Shown: positions 35,900-44,510, counted from the first letter of the stretch. The stretch is 64,000 bases of DNA from Pseudomonas vranovensis DSM 16006 (GCF_000425805.1 NZ_AUED01000017.1:1-64000); one strand, 5' to 3'. Translations and numbers: made by a program. Notes: a model not told the origin generated them from the sequence alone.

Positions 35900-35963
35900 T
35901 CGCGGGGCAAGCCCGCTCCTGCAGGATTTTTGCCAATCTGTGGGAGCGGGCTTGCCCCGCGAT
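35899..35963. repeat. REP palindrome between the TetR gene and the AroE-family gene
   Basis: ATCGCGGGGCAAGCCCGCTC(C) and (G)GAGCGGGCTTGCCCCGCGAT are perfect 21-bp arms around a 23-base loop. It occupies the whole convergent gap and begins at the last base of the TetR stop codon. Confidence 0.92.
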
Positions 35964-35967
35964 GCTT

Positions 35968-36828
35968 TCAGCCGCCCAGGCTGTTGAAGTGCGCGATCAT
36001 CCGTGAAGCGTCTGGTGTTACCCCGCTGAACAACTCGAACGCCTTCACCGCCTGGAACACCGCCATGTTCGACCCATCCAGGGTCCTGCACCCCAACGCC
36101 CGTGCCTCGCGTAGCAGCTCGGTTTCCAGCGGGAAATAAACAATCTCCGCCACCCACAACGCAGGGCGCAGCAATGCCTTGGGTACCGGCATGCCCGGAA
36201 GCTTGGCCATGCCCATTGGCGTGGTGTTGACCAGCCCGTCGGTGGCGGCGAGGGCACTTTCCAGGTCATGGCCGACGCGGGCGCGGCTACCGTTGAAATG
36301 CTGATTGAGGTTATCCACCAGTGCCTGCGCTCGGGCTGTTTCGACGTCGAACACCGTCAGTTGTTCAACGCCTTCGGCCAGCAGTGCGTGGGCTACCGCA
36401 GCGCCTGCACCACCGGCGCCCATCTGTACCACCTCGGCACGCGGCGCATCGGCCAGGCCCCGGCGAAAGCCTTCGGCAAAACCCAGGCAGTCGGTGTTGT
36501 GGCCGATGCGCTTGCCGTCCTTGAGCACCACGGTATTGACTGCACCAATGCCCCGCGCTTCAGCCGAGAGATCGTCCAGCAACGGCAGGATCGCCTGCTT
36601 GCACGGGAAGGTAATGTTCAGGCCGGTGTAACCCATCGACTCGGCTGCGGTGAGCAGTTGCTCCAGCGCGGTGCTGTCCAGTTGCAGGCTGTCCAGGTCG
36701 ATCAGCCGGTACAGGTAATTCAAGCCTTGGGCACGGCCTTCGTGCTCATGCAGCGCAGGGGTGCGCGAGGCCTGGATGCCTGCGCCGATCAGGCCGGCGA
36801 GAATACCGCCGGAGGTGGCCGGATTCAT
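35968..36828 (-). CDS. Shikimate/quinate 5-dehydrogenase (AroE family, NAD-type)
   Basis: The family interconverts shikimate and 3-dehydroshikimate (or quinate and 3-dehydroquinate). The 286-aa product has the catalytic Lys in YTGLNITFPCKQ and Asp in GHNTDCLGFAEG, the Rossmann loop QMGAGGAGAAVAHAL, and NTTPMGMAKLPGMP. After the second Rossmann strand it has VFDVETARA, with an Asp where NADP-dependent biosynthetic AroE has the NRT clamp; this is the pattern of NAD-dependent quinate/shikimate dehydrogenases, so I infer a catabolic role. SRTPALHEHE (rather than SKSP) also fits that group. ATG 36828 follows GGAG. It carries its own copy of the quiC promoter motif. Confidence 0.9.
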   Translation of the reverse strand: MNPATSGGILAGLIGAGIQASRTPALHEHEGRAQGLNYLYRLIDLDSLQLDSTALEQLLTAAESMGYTGLNITFPCKQAILPLLDDLSAEARGIGAVNTVVLKDGKRIGHNTDCLGFAEGFRRGLADAPRAEVVQMGAGGAGAAVAHALLAEGVEQLTVFDVETARAQALVDNLNQHFNGSRARVGHDLESALAATDGLVNTTPMGMAKLPGMPVPKALLRPALWVAEIVYFPLETELLREARALGCRTLDGSNMAVFQAVKAFELFSGVTPDASRMIAHFNSLGG

Positions 36829-36871
36829 GGGGGGACTCCATTGTTGTTCTTGGAAATGGCGTTCAGTGAAA

Positions 36872-36887
36872 ATGTACCGTTTGGTTA
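36872..36887 (-). promoter_or_regulatory. TAACC-N5-GTACAT motif before the AroE-family gene
   Basis: The minus strand reads TAACC-AAACG-GTACAT, matching TAACC-GGTTC-GTACAT before quiC at all eleven non-spacer positions and in the same orientation relative to the gene. It lies 44 bp before the start codon, in a 158-bp divergent region shared with the phosphodiesterase-like gene. Confidence 0.6.
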
Positions 36888-36986
36888 ACAAGGTCAATTG
36901 TCGGAACCGAAGCCCCGTGCTTTTCTGTGCGCTGATCGCACAGCCTGTGCTACACCTGTTGTTTTGACCTGCCTGCGGAGGGAGAC

Positions 36987-38150
36987 ATGGCAATGCCGTT
37001 CAACGACTCACAGTTGATGGGTGAAACCTGGCCGGGGCTGGCCAGCCTCACTCAGTCGATCTTCGCGGGCCTGGGTGGACAGGGCTTTCGCAACAGCTTT
37101 CACCTCGACCGCTCGCAGGCTGCCTGCCTGCTGCTGATCGACGGCCTGGGCTGGAACCTGTTGCAGGCACATGCCCGCCACGCTCCGTTTCTGGCTTCAC
37201 TGGCGCAGCCGGACTCCCGATTTCGCGTTGGCTTTCCCGCGACCACCGCAACCAGTCTGGCATCGGTCACTTCAGGGTTGGGCAGTGGTGCCCATGGCAT
37301 TGTCGGTTGCAGCTTTGCCCTTGATGAACACAGCGAGCTTTCGCCGCTGCAGTGGGCCACCGCTGCACTGCAGCCCGGCGCGCAGCCTTGTGAGGCCCCG
37401 GCGCCCGGGTCGTTCATCGTGCCACCCGATGCCTGGAGCCTGGCCGCTGAACAGGGTATCGCCATCAGCACGGTGATGCTCGGGCGCTTTGCCAATTCGG
37501 CGTTCAGCCAGGCGATCTACAAGGCCGGGCAGATATTGCCTGCGCCGGCCTATGACGCCTATCCCGCGCTGGTAAACGCGGCGCTGGACGCACCGGGGCC
37601 GGCGTTCTGCTTTGCTTATTTTGGCGACCTGGATTTTGCCGGGCACTTGTTCGGTCCGGGGTCGGACGGCTGGATCAATCAGCTGCAGATTGCCGATCAA
37701 CTGGCCCAGGCCATTGCTCGCAGGTTACCGGAACGCGCCCAACTGATGATCATCGCCGACCACGGCATGCTGGCGCTGGACAGCGAGCAGGTGCGGGACT
37801 TCGATCTCGAACCTGCCTTGCAGGAAGGTGTACGCGCCATCGCAGGCGATATCCGGGCGCGCTACCTCTACACCCACGAGCACCAGCAGGACCGCGTGCA
37901 TGAACGCTGGCAGAACCGCCTTGGCGACGACTACCGGGTATTGAGCAAGGCCCAGGCGATTGCCAAAGGGTTGTTTGGGGATGTAATGCTGAGCCAGGCC
38001 GAGGCGCGGATCGGCGACCTGATCGTGGTGCCGAACGGGGCAGGGGGGATTATTCGCAGCGAGGTGGAGAAGCATGCCAGCCAGTGGCGTGGGCACCATG
38101 GGGCGTTGACCGATGAGGATCAGTTGGTGCCGTTGTTGATGTACAAGTGA
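36987..38150 (+). CDS. Alkaline phosphatase superfamily (type I phosphodiesterase/nucleotide pyrophosphatase-like) protein
   Basis: The 387-aa product shows the two-metal site of the superfamily: Asp in LLIDGLGWNL, nucleophilic Thr in FPATTATSLASVTSG, Asp/His in YFGDLDFAGHLFGPGS, Asp-His in IIADHGML, and His in RGHHGALTDEDQLVPLL. No signal peptide is seen, so it is probably cytoplasmic. Substrate unknown; relatives hydrolyse nucleotide or phosphonate esters. ATG 36987 follows GGAGGGAG. It is divergent from the AroE-family gene; a shared role in the shikimate block is possible but unproven. Confidence 0.82.
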   Translation: MAMPFNDSQLMGETWPGLASLTQSIFAGLGGQGFRNSFHLDRSQAACLLLIDGLGWNLLQAHARHAPFLASLAQPDSRFRVGFPATTATSLASVTSGLGSGAHGIVGCSFALDEHSELSPLQWATAALQPGAQPCEAPAPGSFIVPPDAWSLAAEQGIAISTVMLGRFANSAFSQAIYKAGQILPAPAYDAYPALVNAALDAPGPAFCFAYFGDLDFAGHLFGPGSDGWINQLQIADQLAQAIARRLPERAQLMIIADHGMLALDSEQVRDFDLEPALQEGVRAIAGDIRARYLYTHEHQQDRVHERWQNRLGDDYRVLSKAQAIAKGLFGDVMLSQAEARIGDLIVVPNGAGGIIRSEVEKHASQWRGHHGALTDEDQLVPLLMYK

Positions 38151-38162
38151 AGCTGTTGCCGG

Positions 38163-38261
38163 TGTAGCCGTTGCCGCCAGGCTGCGATCGACTGCGCAGC
38201 AGACGCCTTGGCTTTTTACGACCGCTTCGCGGCCGATCGCAGCCTGGCGGCAGCGGCTACA
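38163..38261. repeat. Long inverted repeat, third REP-like family
   Basis: Arms 38163-38190 and 38234-38261 are 28 bp with one mismatch (core GCCGCCAGGCTGCGATCG). It fills the gap between the convergent phosphodiesterase-like gene and trmA. The right arm recurs base for base at 47993-48020. Confidence 0.9.
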
Positions 38262-38270
38262 CCGATGGTT

Positions 38271-39356
38271 TCAGCGCCGGACCAGCAACACCCCACTCTC
38301 CATGTGATGCGTGTACGGGAACTGGTCGAACAATGCACACCGCTCGATACGGTGGGTGTCGTGCAACTGGGCGATGTTGGCTGCCAGCGTTTCCGGGTTG
38401 CAGGAGATATACAGGATGTTGTCGAAGCGCCGGGTCAGTTCGCAGGTGTCCGGATCCATGCCGGCGCGCGGCGGGTCGACGAACACGCTACCGAATTCAT
38501 AGCTCTTCAGGTCGATGCCTTCCAGACGGCGGAACGGACGCACTTCGTTCAGCGCCTCGGTCAGCTCTTCGGCAGACAAGCGAACCAGGCGCACGTTATC
38601 CACACCGTTGTCATCGAGGTTGTGCAGTGCGGCATTGACCGAAGTCTTGCTGATCTCGGTGGCCAGCACCTTGCGCACCCGGGTTGCCAGCGGCAGAGTG
38701 AAGTTGCCGTTGCCGCAGTACAGCTCCAGCAGGTCGTCCTGGCGCTCGCCAAGGGCCTCGTAGGCCCAGTTGAGCATCTTCTGGTTCACCGTGCCGTTGG
38801 GCTGGGTGAAGGCGCCTTCCGGCTGGCGGTAGCGGAAGCTGCGTCCAGCAACCTGCAGCTCTTCGACCGCGTAGTCGCGACCGATCACCACGCGCTTGCC
38901 CTTGGAGCGGCCAATGATGCTCACGCCCAGGTCGCTGGCCAGTTGTTGCGCAGCCGCCTCCCAGTGCTCGTCCAGGGGACGGTGGTAGCACAGGGTGATC
39001 ATCGCGTCGCCCGCCAGGGTGGTGAGGAACTCCACCTGGAACAGCTTGAAGCTCAGGGCTGAGCTCGCCATCCAGGCGGCCTTGAGGCGTGGCATCAGTT
39101 CATTGATGCGCAGGCTGGCGATGGGGAAGTCTTCGATCAGGATCGGCGTGTGCTTTTCGCCCGGCGCGAACATGGCGTAGAAGCGCTGCTCGTTCTCGCG
39201 CCACAGGCGAAACTCGGCGCGCAGGCGATAGTGCTCGCGCGGCGAGTCGAACACCGCAGGTTCCGGGGCATCGAACGGCGCCAGCAGCTCACGCAGGCGG
39301 GCAGCCTTGGCGTCGAGCTGCTGGGTATAGGACGAAGGATCGAGGACAGCACTCAT
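38271..39356 (-). CDS. trmA: tRNA (uracil-5-)-methyltransferase TrmA
   Basis: TrmA makes m5U54 (ribothymidine) in the T-loop of tRNAs with S-adenosylmethionine. The 361-aa product is full length. [30 protein letters not shown] (SAM binding), VDPPRAGMD and [12 protein letters not shown] carry the catalytic Cys, and [12 protein letters not shown] ends it. No iron-sulfur or TRAM domain, as expected for TrmA rather than RlmD. Its start overlaps the stop of the permease gene (ATGA), so the two are translationally coupled although unrelated in function. Confidence 0.96.
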   Translation of the reverse strand: MSAVLDPSSYTQQLDAKAARLRELLAPFDAPEPAVFDSPREHYRLRAEFRLWRENEQRFYAMFAPGEKHTPILIEDFPIASLRINELMPRLKAAWMASSALSFKLFQVEFLTTLAGDAMITLCYHRPLDEHWEAAAQQLASDLGVSIIGRSKGKRVVIGRDYAVEELQVAGRSFRYRQPEGAFTQPNGTVNQKMLNWAYEALGERQDDLLELYCGNGNFTLPLATRVRKVLATEISKTSVNAALHNLDDNGVDNVRLVRLSAEELTEALNEVRPFRRLEGIDLKSYEFGSVFVDPPRAGMDPDTCELTRRFDNILYISCNPETLAANIAQLHDTHRIERCALFDQFPYTHHMESGVLLVRR

Positions 39357-40648
39357 GCGTTGAACCAGCCCAGCTTGATGACGAACAGGATCGAGAGGAT
39401 CACCAGTGCCGGGTTCAGGTCACCACGACGGCCGGAGATCAGCTTGATCGCGGTCCAGGAAATGAAACCGAAGGCGATGCCGTTGGCGATCGAGTAGGTA
39501 AGCGGCATGGCCAGGGCAGTGATAACCACCGGTGCGGCTTCGGTGACGTCGTCCCAGTTTATTTCTGCCAGGCCCGAGGCCATCAGCACGGCGACGAACA
39601 GCAGCGCCGGGGCCGTGGCGAAGGCCGGCACGCTACCGGCCAGCGGGGCGAAGAACAGCGCCAGCAGGAACAGGATAGCCACCACGATGGCGGTAAGGCC
39701 GGTGCGCCCGCCCGCACTCACGCCGGCTGCCGACTCGATGTAGCTGGTGGTGGTCGAGGTACCCAGCAGGGAACCGGCCATGGCCGCGGTACTGTCGGCG
39801 ATCAGGGCGCGGCCCATTTTCGGCATGTGGCCATCCTTGCGCATCAGGCCGGCGCGTTTGGCAACGCCGATCAGGGTGCCGGAGTTGTCGAACAGGTCGA
39901 CGAACAGGAAGGCGAAGATCACGCTGATCAGGCCCACATCCAGCGCACCCTTGATGTCCAGCTGCAGGAAGGTTGGCGCCAGCGATGGCGGCATCGAGAC
40001 CACGCCGGCGAACGGAGTGAAGCCCAGCACGATAGAGGTCACGGTCACGGCCAGGATGCCGATCAGTACCGCACCACGGACCTTCAGGGCCTCCAGCGCG
40101 ACGATCAGGAAGAAGCCCAGGGTGGCGAGGATGGGTGCCGGTTGCTTGAGATCGCCCAGGCCCACCAGGGTCGCCGGGTTGTCGACCACGATACCGGCAT
40201 TGTGCAGGGCGATCAGCGCCAGGAACAGGCCGATACCGGCAGCAATGGCCGAACGCAGCGGCAGGGGGATGCTGTTGACGATCCACTCACGAATTCGAAA
40301 GATCGACAGCAGGAAGAACAGCACCGCCGAGATGAACACCGCCCCCAGTGCCACCTGCCAGGTATGCCCCATGTGCAGGACCACGGTGTAAGTGAAGAAG
40401 GCGTTCAGGCCCATGCCCGGCGCCAAGGCGATCGGGTAGTTGGCGATCAGGCCCATGGTGGTCGAACCGATGGCCGCTGCCAGGCAGGTGGCAACGAACA
40501 GCGCGCCCTTGTCCATGCCGGTCTCGCCGAGAATGCTCGGGTTGACGAACAAGATGTAGGCCATGGCCAGGAAGGTGGTGACGCCCGCGAGAATCTCGGT
40601 ACGCACAGTGGTGTTGTGTGCTTTTAGTTGAAACAGCCTTTCCAGCAT
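39353..40648 (-). CDS. AzgA-family purine (adenine/guanine/hypoxanthine) permease
   Basis: The 431-aa product has about 12-13 membrane helices and the AzgA signatures: [59 protein letters not shown] and [20 protein letters not shown]. These distinguish it from the NCS2 xanthine/uracil carriers; a separate such carrier lies near 51 kb. The start is ATG 40648 behind GGGGAGC; an upstream ATG at 40732 adds a basic, non-conserved tail. First gene of a two-gene unit with trmA. I see no purine riboswitch in its leader. Confidence 0.92.
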   Translation of the reverse strand: MLERLFQLKAHNTTVRTEILAGVTTFLAMAYILFVNPSILGETGMDKGALFVATCLAAAIGSTTMGLIANYPIALAPGMGLNAFFTYTVVLHMGHTWQVALGAVFISAVLFFLLSIFRIREWIVNSIPLPLRSAIAAGIGLFLALIALHNAGIVVDNPATLVGLGDLKQPAPILATLGFFLIVALEALKVRGAVLIGILAVTVTSIVLGFTPFAGVVSMPPSLAPTFLQLDIKGALDVGLISVIFAFLFVDLFDNSGTLIGVAKRAGLMRKDGHMPKMGRALIADSTAAMAGSLLGTSTTTSYIESAAGVSAGGRTGLTAIVVAILFLLALFFAPLAGSVPAFATAPALLFVAVLMASGLAEINWDDVTEAAPVVITALAMPLTYSIANGIAFGFISWTAIKLISGRRGDLNPALVILSILFVIKLGWFNA

Positions 40649-40876
40649 GCCTGCTCCCCGTGGCGCGCCCCGGCGCCGTGAATGTATCGACCCCATCAGC
40701 AAAGCACAGACCGTACCGGGTGGTGTGTGCAATTTGAATGAGCCGGAAAAAAGCCGCGCATCATACCAGCATGCTCGCCGAGCGGTAATTAATGTGTGGA
40801 TACACTGCAGATGTACGCAGTTTCAGGGCGTTTTTCCGATCAACTACGCTTGAAAGATACTCACAGGAGAACGCCC

Positions 40877-41428
40877 ATGAGCCATAGAGCCCTGATCGTT
40901 GTTGCCGAAGGCGTTGACGACCTGCAGTGCGTGACCTTGATCGATGTCTTGCGCCGGGCCGAGGTAGAAGTGGTGGTAGCCAGTATCGAGGGCAGGCGGA
41001 TGTTGACCTGTGCCCGGGGTACACGCCTGACCGCCGACGGCATGTTGGTGGACATCCTCGCCCAGCCCTTCGACCTGATCGTGTTGCCAGGGGGCGAGAA
41101 GGGCGCGCAGCATATGGCGGCGCATCAACCGCTGGAGCAGCAGGTTAAGGACCAGGCCAAGGCCGGAAAGTTTTTTGCCGCTATCGCCGAGGCTCCCGCG
41201 CTGGCCCTGCAGGCATTCGGTGTTTTGCGCCAGCGCCGCATGACCTGCCATGTCGATGTCAGTCAACAGCTTTCCGGTTGTACGTTTGTCGACCAGCCGG
41301 TGGTGGTGGACGGCAATTGCATCACGGCGCAAGGGTCGGGTGCGGCATTGGAATTTGCCCTGGTGCTGGTCGAGCAGGTGGTGGGCAGGGCCGCTCGCAA
41401 GCGAGTGGCGGGGCAGTTGGGCGTCTAG
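40877..41428 (+). CDS. DJ-1/PfpI-family protein lacking the usual nucleophilic cysteine
   Basis: The 183-aa product has a DJ-1/ThiJ fold: ALIVVAEGVDDLQCVTLIDV with the helix Glu, FDLIVLPGGEKGAQHM, and GNCITAQGSGAALEFALVLVE at the C-terminus. The nucleophile elbow, AAICAGP in DJ-1, reads AAIAEAP here, so the Cys is replaced by Ala. Glyoxalase III or Cys-dependent protease activity is therefore doubtful, and a binding or regulatory role is possible. The start is ATG 40877 behind AGGAGA. Monocistronic, divergent from the purine permease gene. Confidence 0.85.
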   Translation: MSHRALIVVAEGVDDLQCVTLIDVLRRAEVEVVVASIEGRRMLTCARGTRLTADGMLVDILAQPFDLIVLPGGEKGAQHMAAHQPLEQQVKDQAKAGKFFAAIAEAPALALQAFGVLRQRRMTCHVDVSQQLSGCTFVDQPVVVDGNCITAQGSGAALEFALVLVEQVVGRAARKRVAGQLGV

Positions 41429-41431
41429 GTA

Positions 41432-41480
41432 TCGCGGGGCAAGTCGAGACGCCGGTGCGACGTCTCGACTTGCCCCGCGA
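41432..41480. repeat. REP palindrome (variant) between the DJ-1-like and MFS genes
   Basis: TCGCGGGGCAAGTCGAGACG and CGTCTCGACTTGCCCCGCGA are perfect 20-bp arms with a 9-base loop. It is the cleanest copy of the second REP subtype and lies between two stop codons. Confidence 0.92.
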
Positions 41481-41487
41481 AGAACGC

Positions 41488-42705
41488 TCAAGACCGATGC
41501 ATATGATCCCGGCCCGCCAGCGTCGGAAACAGCTTGATCCACACCCCGGTCACCACCAGCGTACCTACCCCGCCCAGCACCACCGCCGGCACCGTACCGA
41601 ACCAGTGCGCCGTCACCCCGGATTCGAATTCCCCCAACTGATTCGAAGCACCGATGAACAACCCGTTCACCGCGCTCACCCGCCCGCGCATTTCATCCGG
41701 GGTTTCCAGCTGCACGAAGGCACCGCGGATCACCATGCTGATCATGTCGGCCGCACCGAGCACGGCCAGTACCGCCAATGAGAACCAGAACGAAGTCGAC
41801 AGGCCAAACGCGATGGTGGCCACGCCAAAGACACCGACCGCGGTAAACATCACCCGGCCCACTTTGCGCTCCACCGGAAAGCGCGCCAGCCACAGTGACA
41901 TCAGCAATGCGCCCACCGCGGGCGCCGAACGCAACAAGCCCAGGCCCCAGGGGCCGGTGAGCAGAATGTCCTTGGCGAATACCGGCAGCAGTGCCGTGGC
42001 GCCGCCCAGCAATACGGCGAACAAGTCCAGCGAGATGGCGCCAAGGATGTCCGGGCGGCTGCGGATAAAGCGAATGCCGGCCAGTAGCGAGTCCAGGCTG
42101 GCGCGGCCGGTCTGTGGCACTTGCGGCCGGACGCTGAGGCTCAGGGTCAGCAGGCAGGCGGTCACGTACAGCAGGACCGTCGGACCATAGACCCAGACAC
42201 TGCCAAAGGCATAGAGAAAGCCACCCACCGCCGGCGCGACGATGGTCGCCGACTGCATTGCCGAGGCCGAGGCGGCCACGGCACGGGGGAACAGCCCCGG
42301 TGGCACGACGTTAGGCAGCAGCGCCTGGGTGGCGGGCATTTCAAAGGAGCGGGTGGCGCCCAGCAAGAAGGCCAGGATAAAGATCATCTCGCGGCTGACG
42401 TTGTCGGTGCTGCTGCCGATCACCAGTGCCACCGCGATCAACGCCTGGATGCTCTGGCACAGCGCGGCGACCCGGCGGCGGTCATAGCGGTCGGCGACGT
42501 GGCCGGTGTGCAGCATGAACAACACCCGTGGCGCGAACTCCACCAGGCCGACCAGGCCCAGGTCGAGCACGTTGCCGGTCAATTGGTACAGGTGCCAGCC
42601 GATGGCCACGGTGAGCATCTGGAAGCCGCTGGCGGTACACACCCGGGCCAGCCAGAACTTGAGGAAGGGACGGTGGTGGCGCAACAGCTGCGGTTGGTCT
42701 GACAT
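41488..42705 (-). CDS. MFS transporter (EntS/multidrug-type exporter)
   Basis: The 405-aa product has twelve predicted membrane helices. The N-terminus (FLKFWLARVCTASGFQMLTV) and the loop 2-3 motif HTGHVADRYDRRRVAAL are those of the DHA3/EntS group, which exports siderophores and drugs. No siderophore gene is near, so the substrate is open. The start is ATG 42705; the ribosome site is weak and an upstream in-frame ATG at 42765 has no better support. Confidence 0.84.
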   Translation of the reverse strand: MSDQPQLLRHHRPFLKFWLARVCTASGFQMLTVAIGWHLYQLTGNVLDLGLVGLVEFAPRVLFMLHTGHVADRYDRRRVAALCQSIQALIAVALVIGSSTDNVSREMIFILAFLLGATRSFEMPATQALLPNVVPPGLFPRAVAASASAMQSATIVAPAVGGFLYAFGSVWVYGPTVLLYVTACLLTLSLSVRPQVPQTGRASLDSLLAGIRFIRSRPDILGAISLDLFAVLLGGATALLPVFAKDILLTGPWGLGLLRSAPAVGALLMSLWLARFPVERKVGRVMFTAVGVFGVATIAFGLSTSFWFSLAVLAVLGAADMISMVIRGAFVQLETPDEMRGRVSAVNGLFIGASNQLGEFESGVTAHWFGTVPAVVLGGVGTLVVTGVWIKLFPTLAGRDHMHRS

Positions 42706-43067
42706 CGGCGAAACAGAGCCTCGGCGAGGGGAGCGGGGGAGCAGATTATCATCAGTTTGTAACAACAGGTTGCAGGGATGGCGGCTGTTGGGCGGTCAGC
42801 GCACCGTTTGGGAGCGTCGTAAAGGGGGTGAGACAACCGGTCACGCGGCAATCAACCACACAACTGCGCAGGGCTTTCAGGACTATCCTTTCTGGCAACC
42901 GTTGATCTGGATCAATAGTTTCATTTGCAACGGTTGGGCCGTACGGCCGAATTCCCTGCGATGTGATGTTTTTAGAACAATTCCAACCAGCCGCACTCAA
43001 CTACCGTGGGGGCAGTTGGCGCCAAGGCGCGTTGCCTGACGCCGGATTACCTGACAGAGGAAGCACT
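42706..43067. promoter_or_regulatory. Divergent control region before cioAB
   Basis: This 362-bp gap holds no credible gene. It contains a perfect Anr/FNR site at 42902-42915 and an AGAGGAAG ribosome site for cioA. Short reading frames inside it have no recognisable product. Confidence 0.6.
42902..42915. promoter_or_regulatory. Anr (FNR-type) box upstream of cioA
   Basis: TTGATCTGGATCAA is an exact match to the Anr/FNR consensus TTGAT-N4-ATCAA. It lies 153 bp before the cioA start. In P. aeruginosa Anr represses the cio operon at low oxygen, so the same control is expected. Confidence 0.82.
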
Positions 43068-44507
43068 ATGTTCGGATTAGAGGCTCTAGATCTCGCCCGA
43101 ATTCAGTTCGCGTTTACCGTGTCGTTTCACATCCTGTTTCCGGCCATCACTATTGGCCTGGCGAGCTACCTGGCGGTACTTGAAGGGCTGTGGCTCAAGA
43201 CCAACAACAGTGTCTACCGTGACCTTTATCACTTCTGGTCGAAGATCTTTGCCGTCAACTTCGGCATGGGGGTGGTGTCCGGTCTGGTCATGGCGTACCA
43301 GTTCGGCACCAACTGGAGCAAGTTCTCCGACTTTGCCGGCTCCATCACCGGCCCGTTGCTGACCTATGAAGTACTCACCGCCTTCTTCCTCGAGGCCGGT
43401 TTCCTCGGCGTCATGCTCTTTGGCTGGAACCGTGTAGGCCGTGGCCTGCACTTCTTCGCGACAGTCATGGTGGCCATTGGCACCATCATTTCCACCTTCT
43501 GGATTCTTGCCTCCAACAGCTGGATGCAAACCCCGCAGGGCTACGAGATCGTCAATGGCGTGGTAATCCCGGTGGACTGGTTCGCCGTGATCTTCAACCC
43601 GTCGTTCCCTTACCGCCTGGCACACATGGCCACTGCCGCGTTCGTGGCCACCGCGTTCTTCGTGGGTGCTTCTGCGGCCTGGCATTTGCTGCGCGGGCGT
43701 GACAACCCGGCCATTCGCAAGATGCTTTCGATGGCCATGTGGATGGCCTTGATCGTTGCCCCTATCCAGGCGGTGATCGGCGACTTCCACGGCTTGAACA
43801 CCCTCAAGCACCAGCCGGTGAAAATTGCCGCGATCGAAGGGCACTGGGAAAACGTCCCGGGCGAGGCGACGCCGCTGATCCTCTTCGGCATTCCCGACAT
43901 GGAAGCCGAGACCACCCGCTTCAAGCTGGAAATCCCGGCCCTGGGCAGCCTGATCCTGACCCACAGCCTGGACAAGCAAGTGCCGGCGATGAAGGAGTTC
44001 CCGAAGGAAGACCGGCCAAACTCCACCGTGGTGTTCTGGTCGTTCCGGGTCATGGTCGGACTGGGGATGCTGATGATCTTCGTCGGCTTGTGGAGCCTGT
44101 GGCTGCGCAAGAGCGACAAGCTCTACAGCTCGCGCCCCTTCTTGTACCTGACCTTGTGGATGGGCCCCTCCGGCCTGATCGCGATCCTGGCCGGCTGGTT
44201 CACCACCGAGATCGGTCGTCAGCCGTGGGTAGTCTATGGCCTGATGCGCACCGCCGATGGCGTCTCGAACCATAGCTACACCCAGCTGGGCGTGACCCTG
44301 GTGATGTTCGTGGTGGTTTATTTCGCCCTGTTTGGCGCGGGCCTTGGCTACATGATGCGCCTGGTACGCAAAGGGCCGAAAACCGGCGAGGGTGACGAAA
44401 CCAACCCCGGTGGTCCTGGCCAGAAACGTACGCCTGCACGGCCGCTGTCGGCTGCCGGTGACGATCATGACGATGGCGAGCACGCCAGCCTGAGCAAGGG
44501 GAACTGA
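43068..44507 (+). CDS. cioA: Cyanide-insensitive terminal quinol oxidase subunit I
   Basis: CioA is the heme-bearing subunit of a cytochrome bd-type quinol oxidase that works at high oxygen and resists cyanide. The 479-aa product begins MFGLEALDLARIQFAFTVSF, with the heme-ligand His in FTVSFHILFPAI. GMGVVSGLVMAYQFGTNW, GRGLHFFATVMVAIGTIIS and PSGLIAILAGWFTTEIGRQP are conserved. The length is that of the short-Q-loop CIO class rather than E. coli CydA (about 520 aa). The start is ATG 43068 behind AGAGGAAG; an earlier frame-open ATG at 42963 lies in the promoter. First gene of cioAB plus a small third gene. Confidence 0.94.
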   Translation: MFGLEALDLARIQFAFTVSFHILFPAITIGLASYLAVLEGLWLKTNNSVYRDLYHFWSKIFAVNFGMGVVSGLVMAYQFGTNWSKFSDFAGSITGPLLTYEVLTAFFLEAGFLGVMLFGWNRVGRGLHFFATVMVAIGTIISTFWILASNSWMQTPQGYEIVNGVVIPVDWFAVIFNPSFPYRLAHMATAAFVATAFFVGASAAWHLLRGRDNPAIRKMLSMAMWMALIVAPIQAVIGDFHGLNTLKHQPVKIAAIEGHWENVPGEATPLILFGIPDMEAETTRFKLEIPALGSLILTHSLDKQVPAMKEFPKEDRPNSTVVFWSFRVMVGLGMLMIFVGLWSLWLRKSDKLYSSRPFLYLTLWMGPSGLIAILAGWFTTEIGRQPWVVYGLMRTADGVSNHSYTQLGVTLVMFVVVYFALFGAGLGYMMRLVRKGPKTGEGDETNPGGPGQKRTPARPLSAAGDDHDDGEHASLSKGN

Positions 44508-44510
44508 ATC

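Noticed and set aside
40649..40876. Possible purine riboswitch before the AzgA-type permease
   Set aside because: I could not find the conserved purine-aptamer loop sequences or the three-helix layout in this leader.
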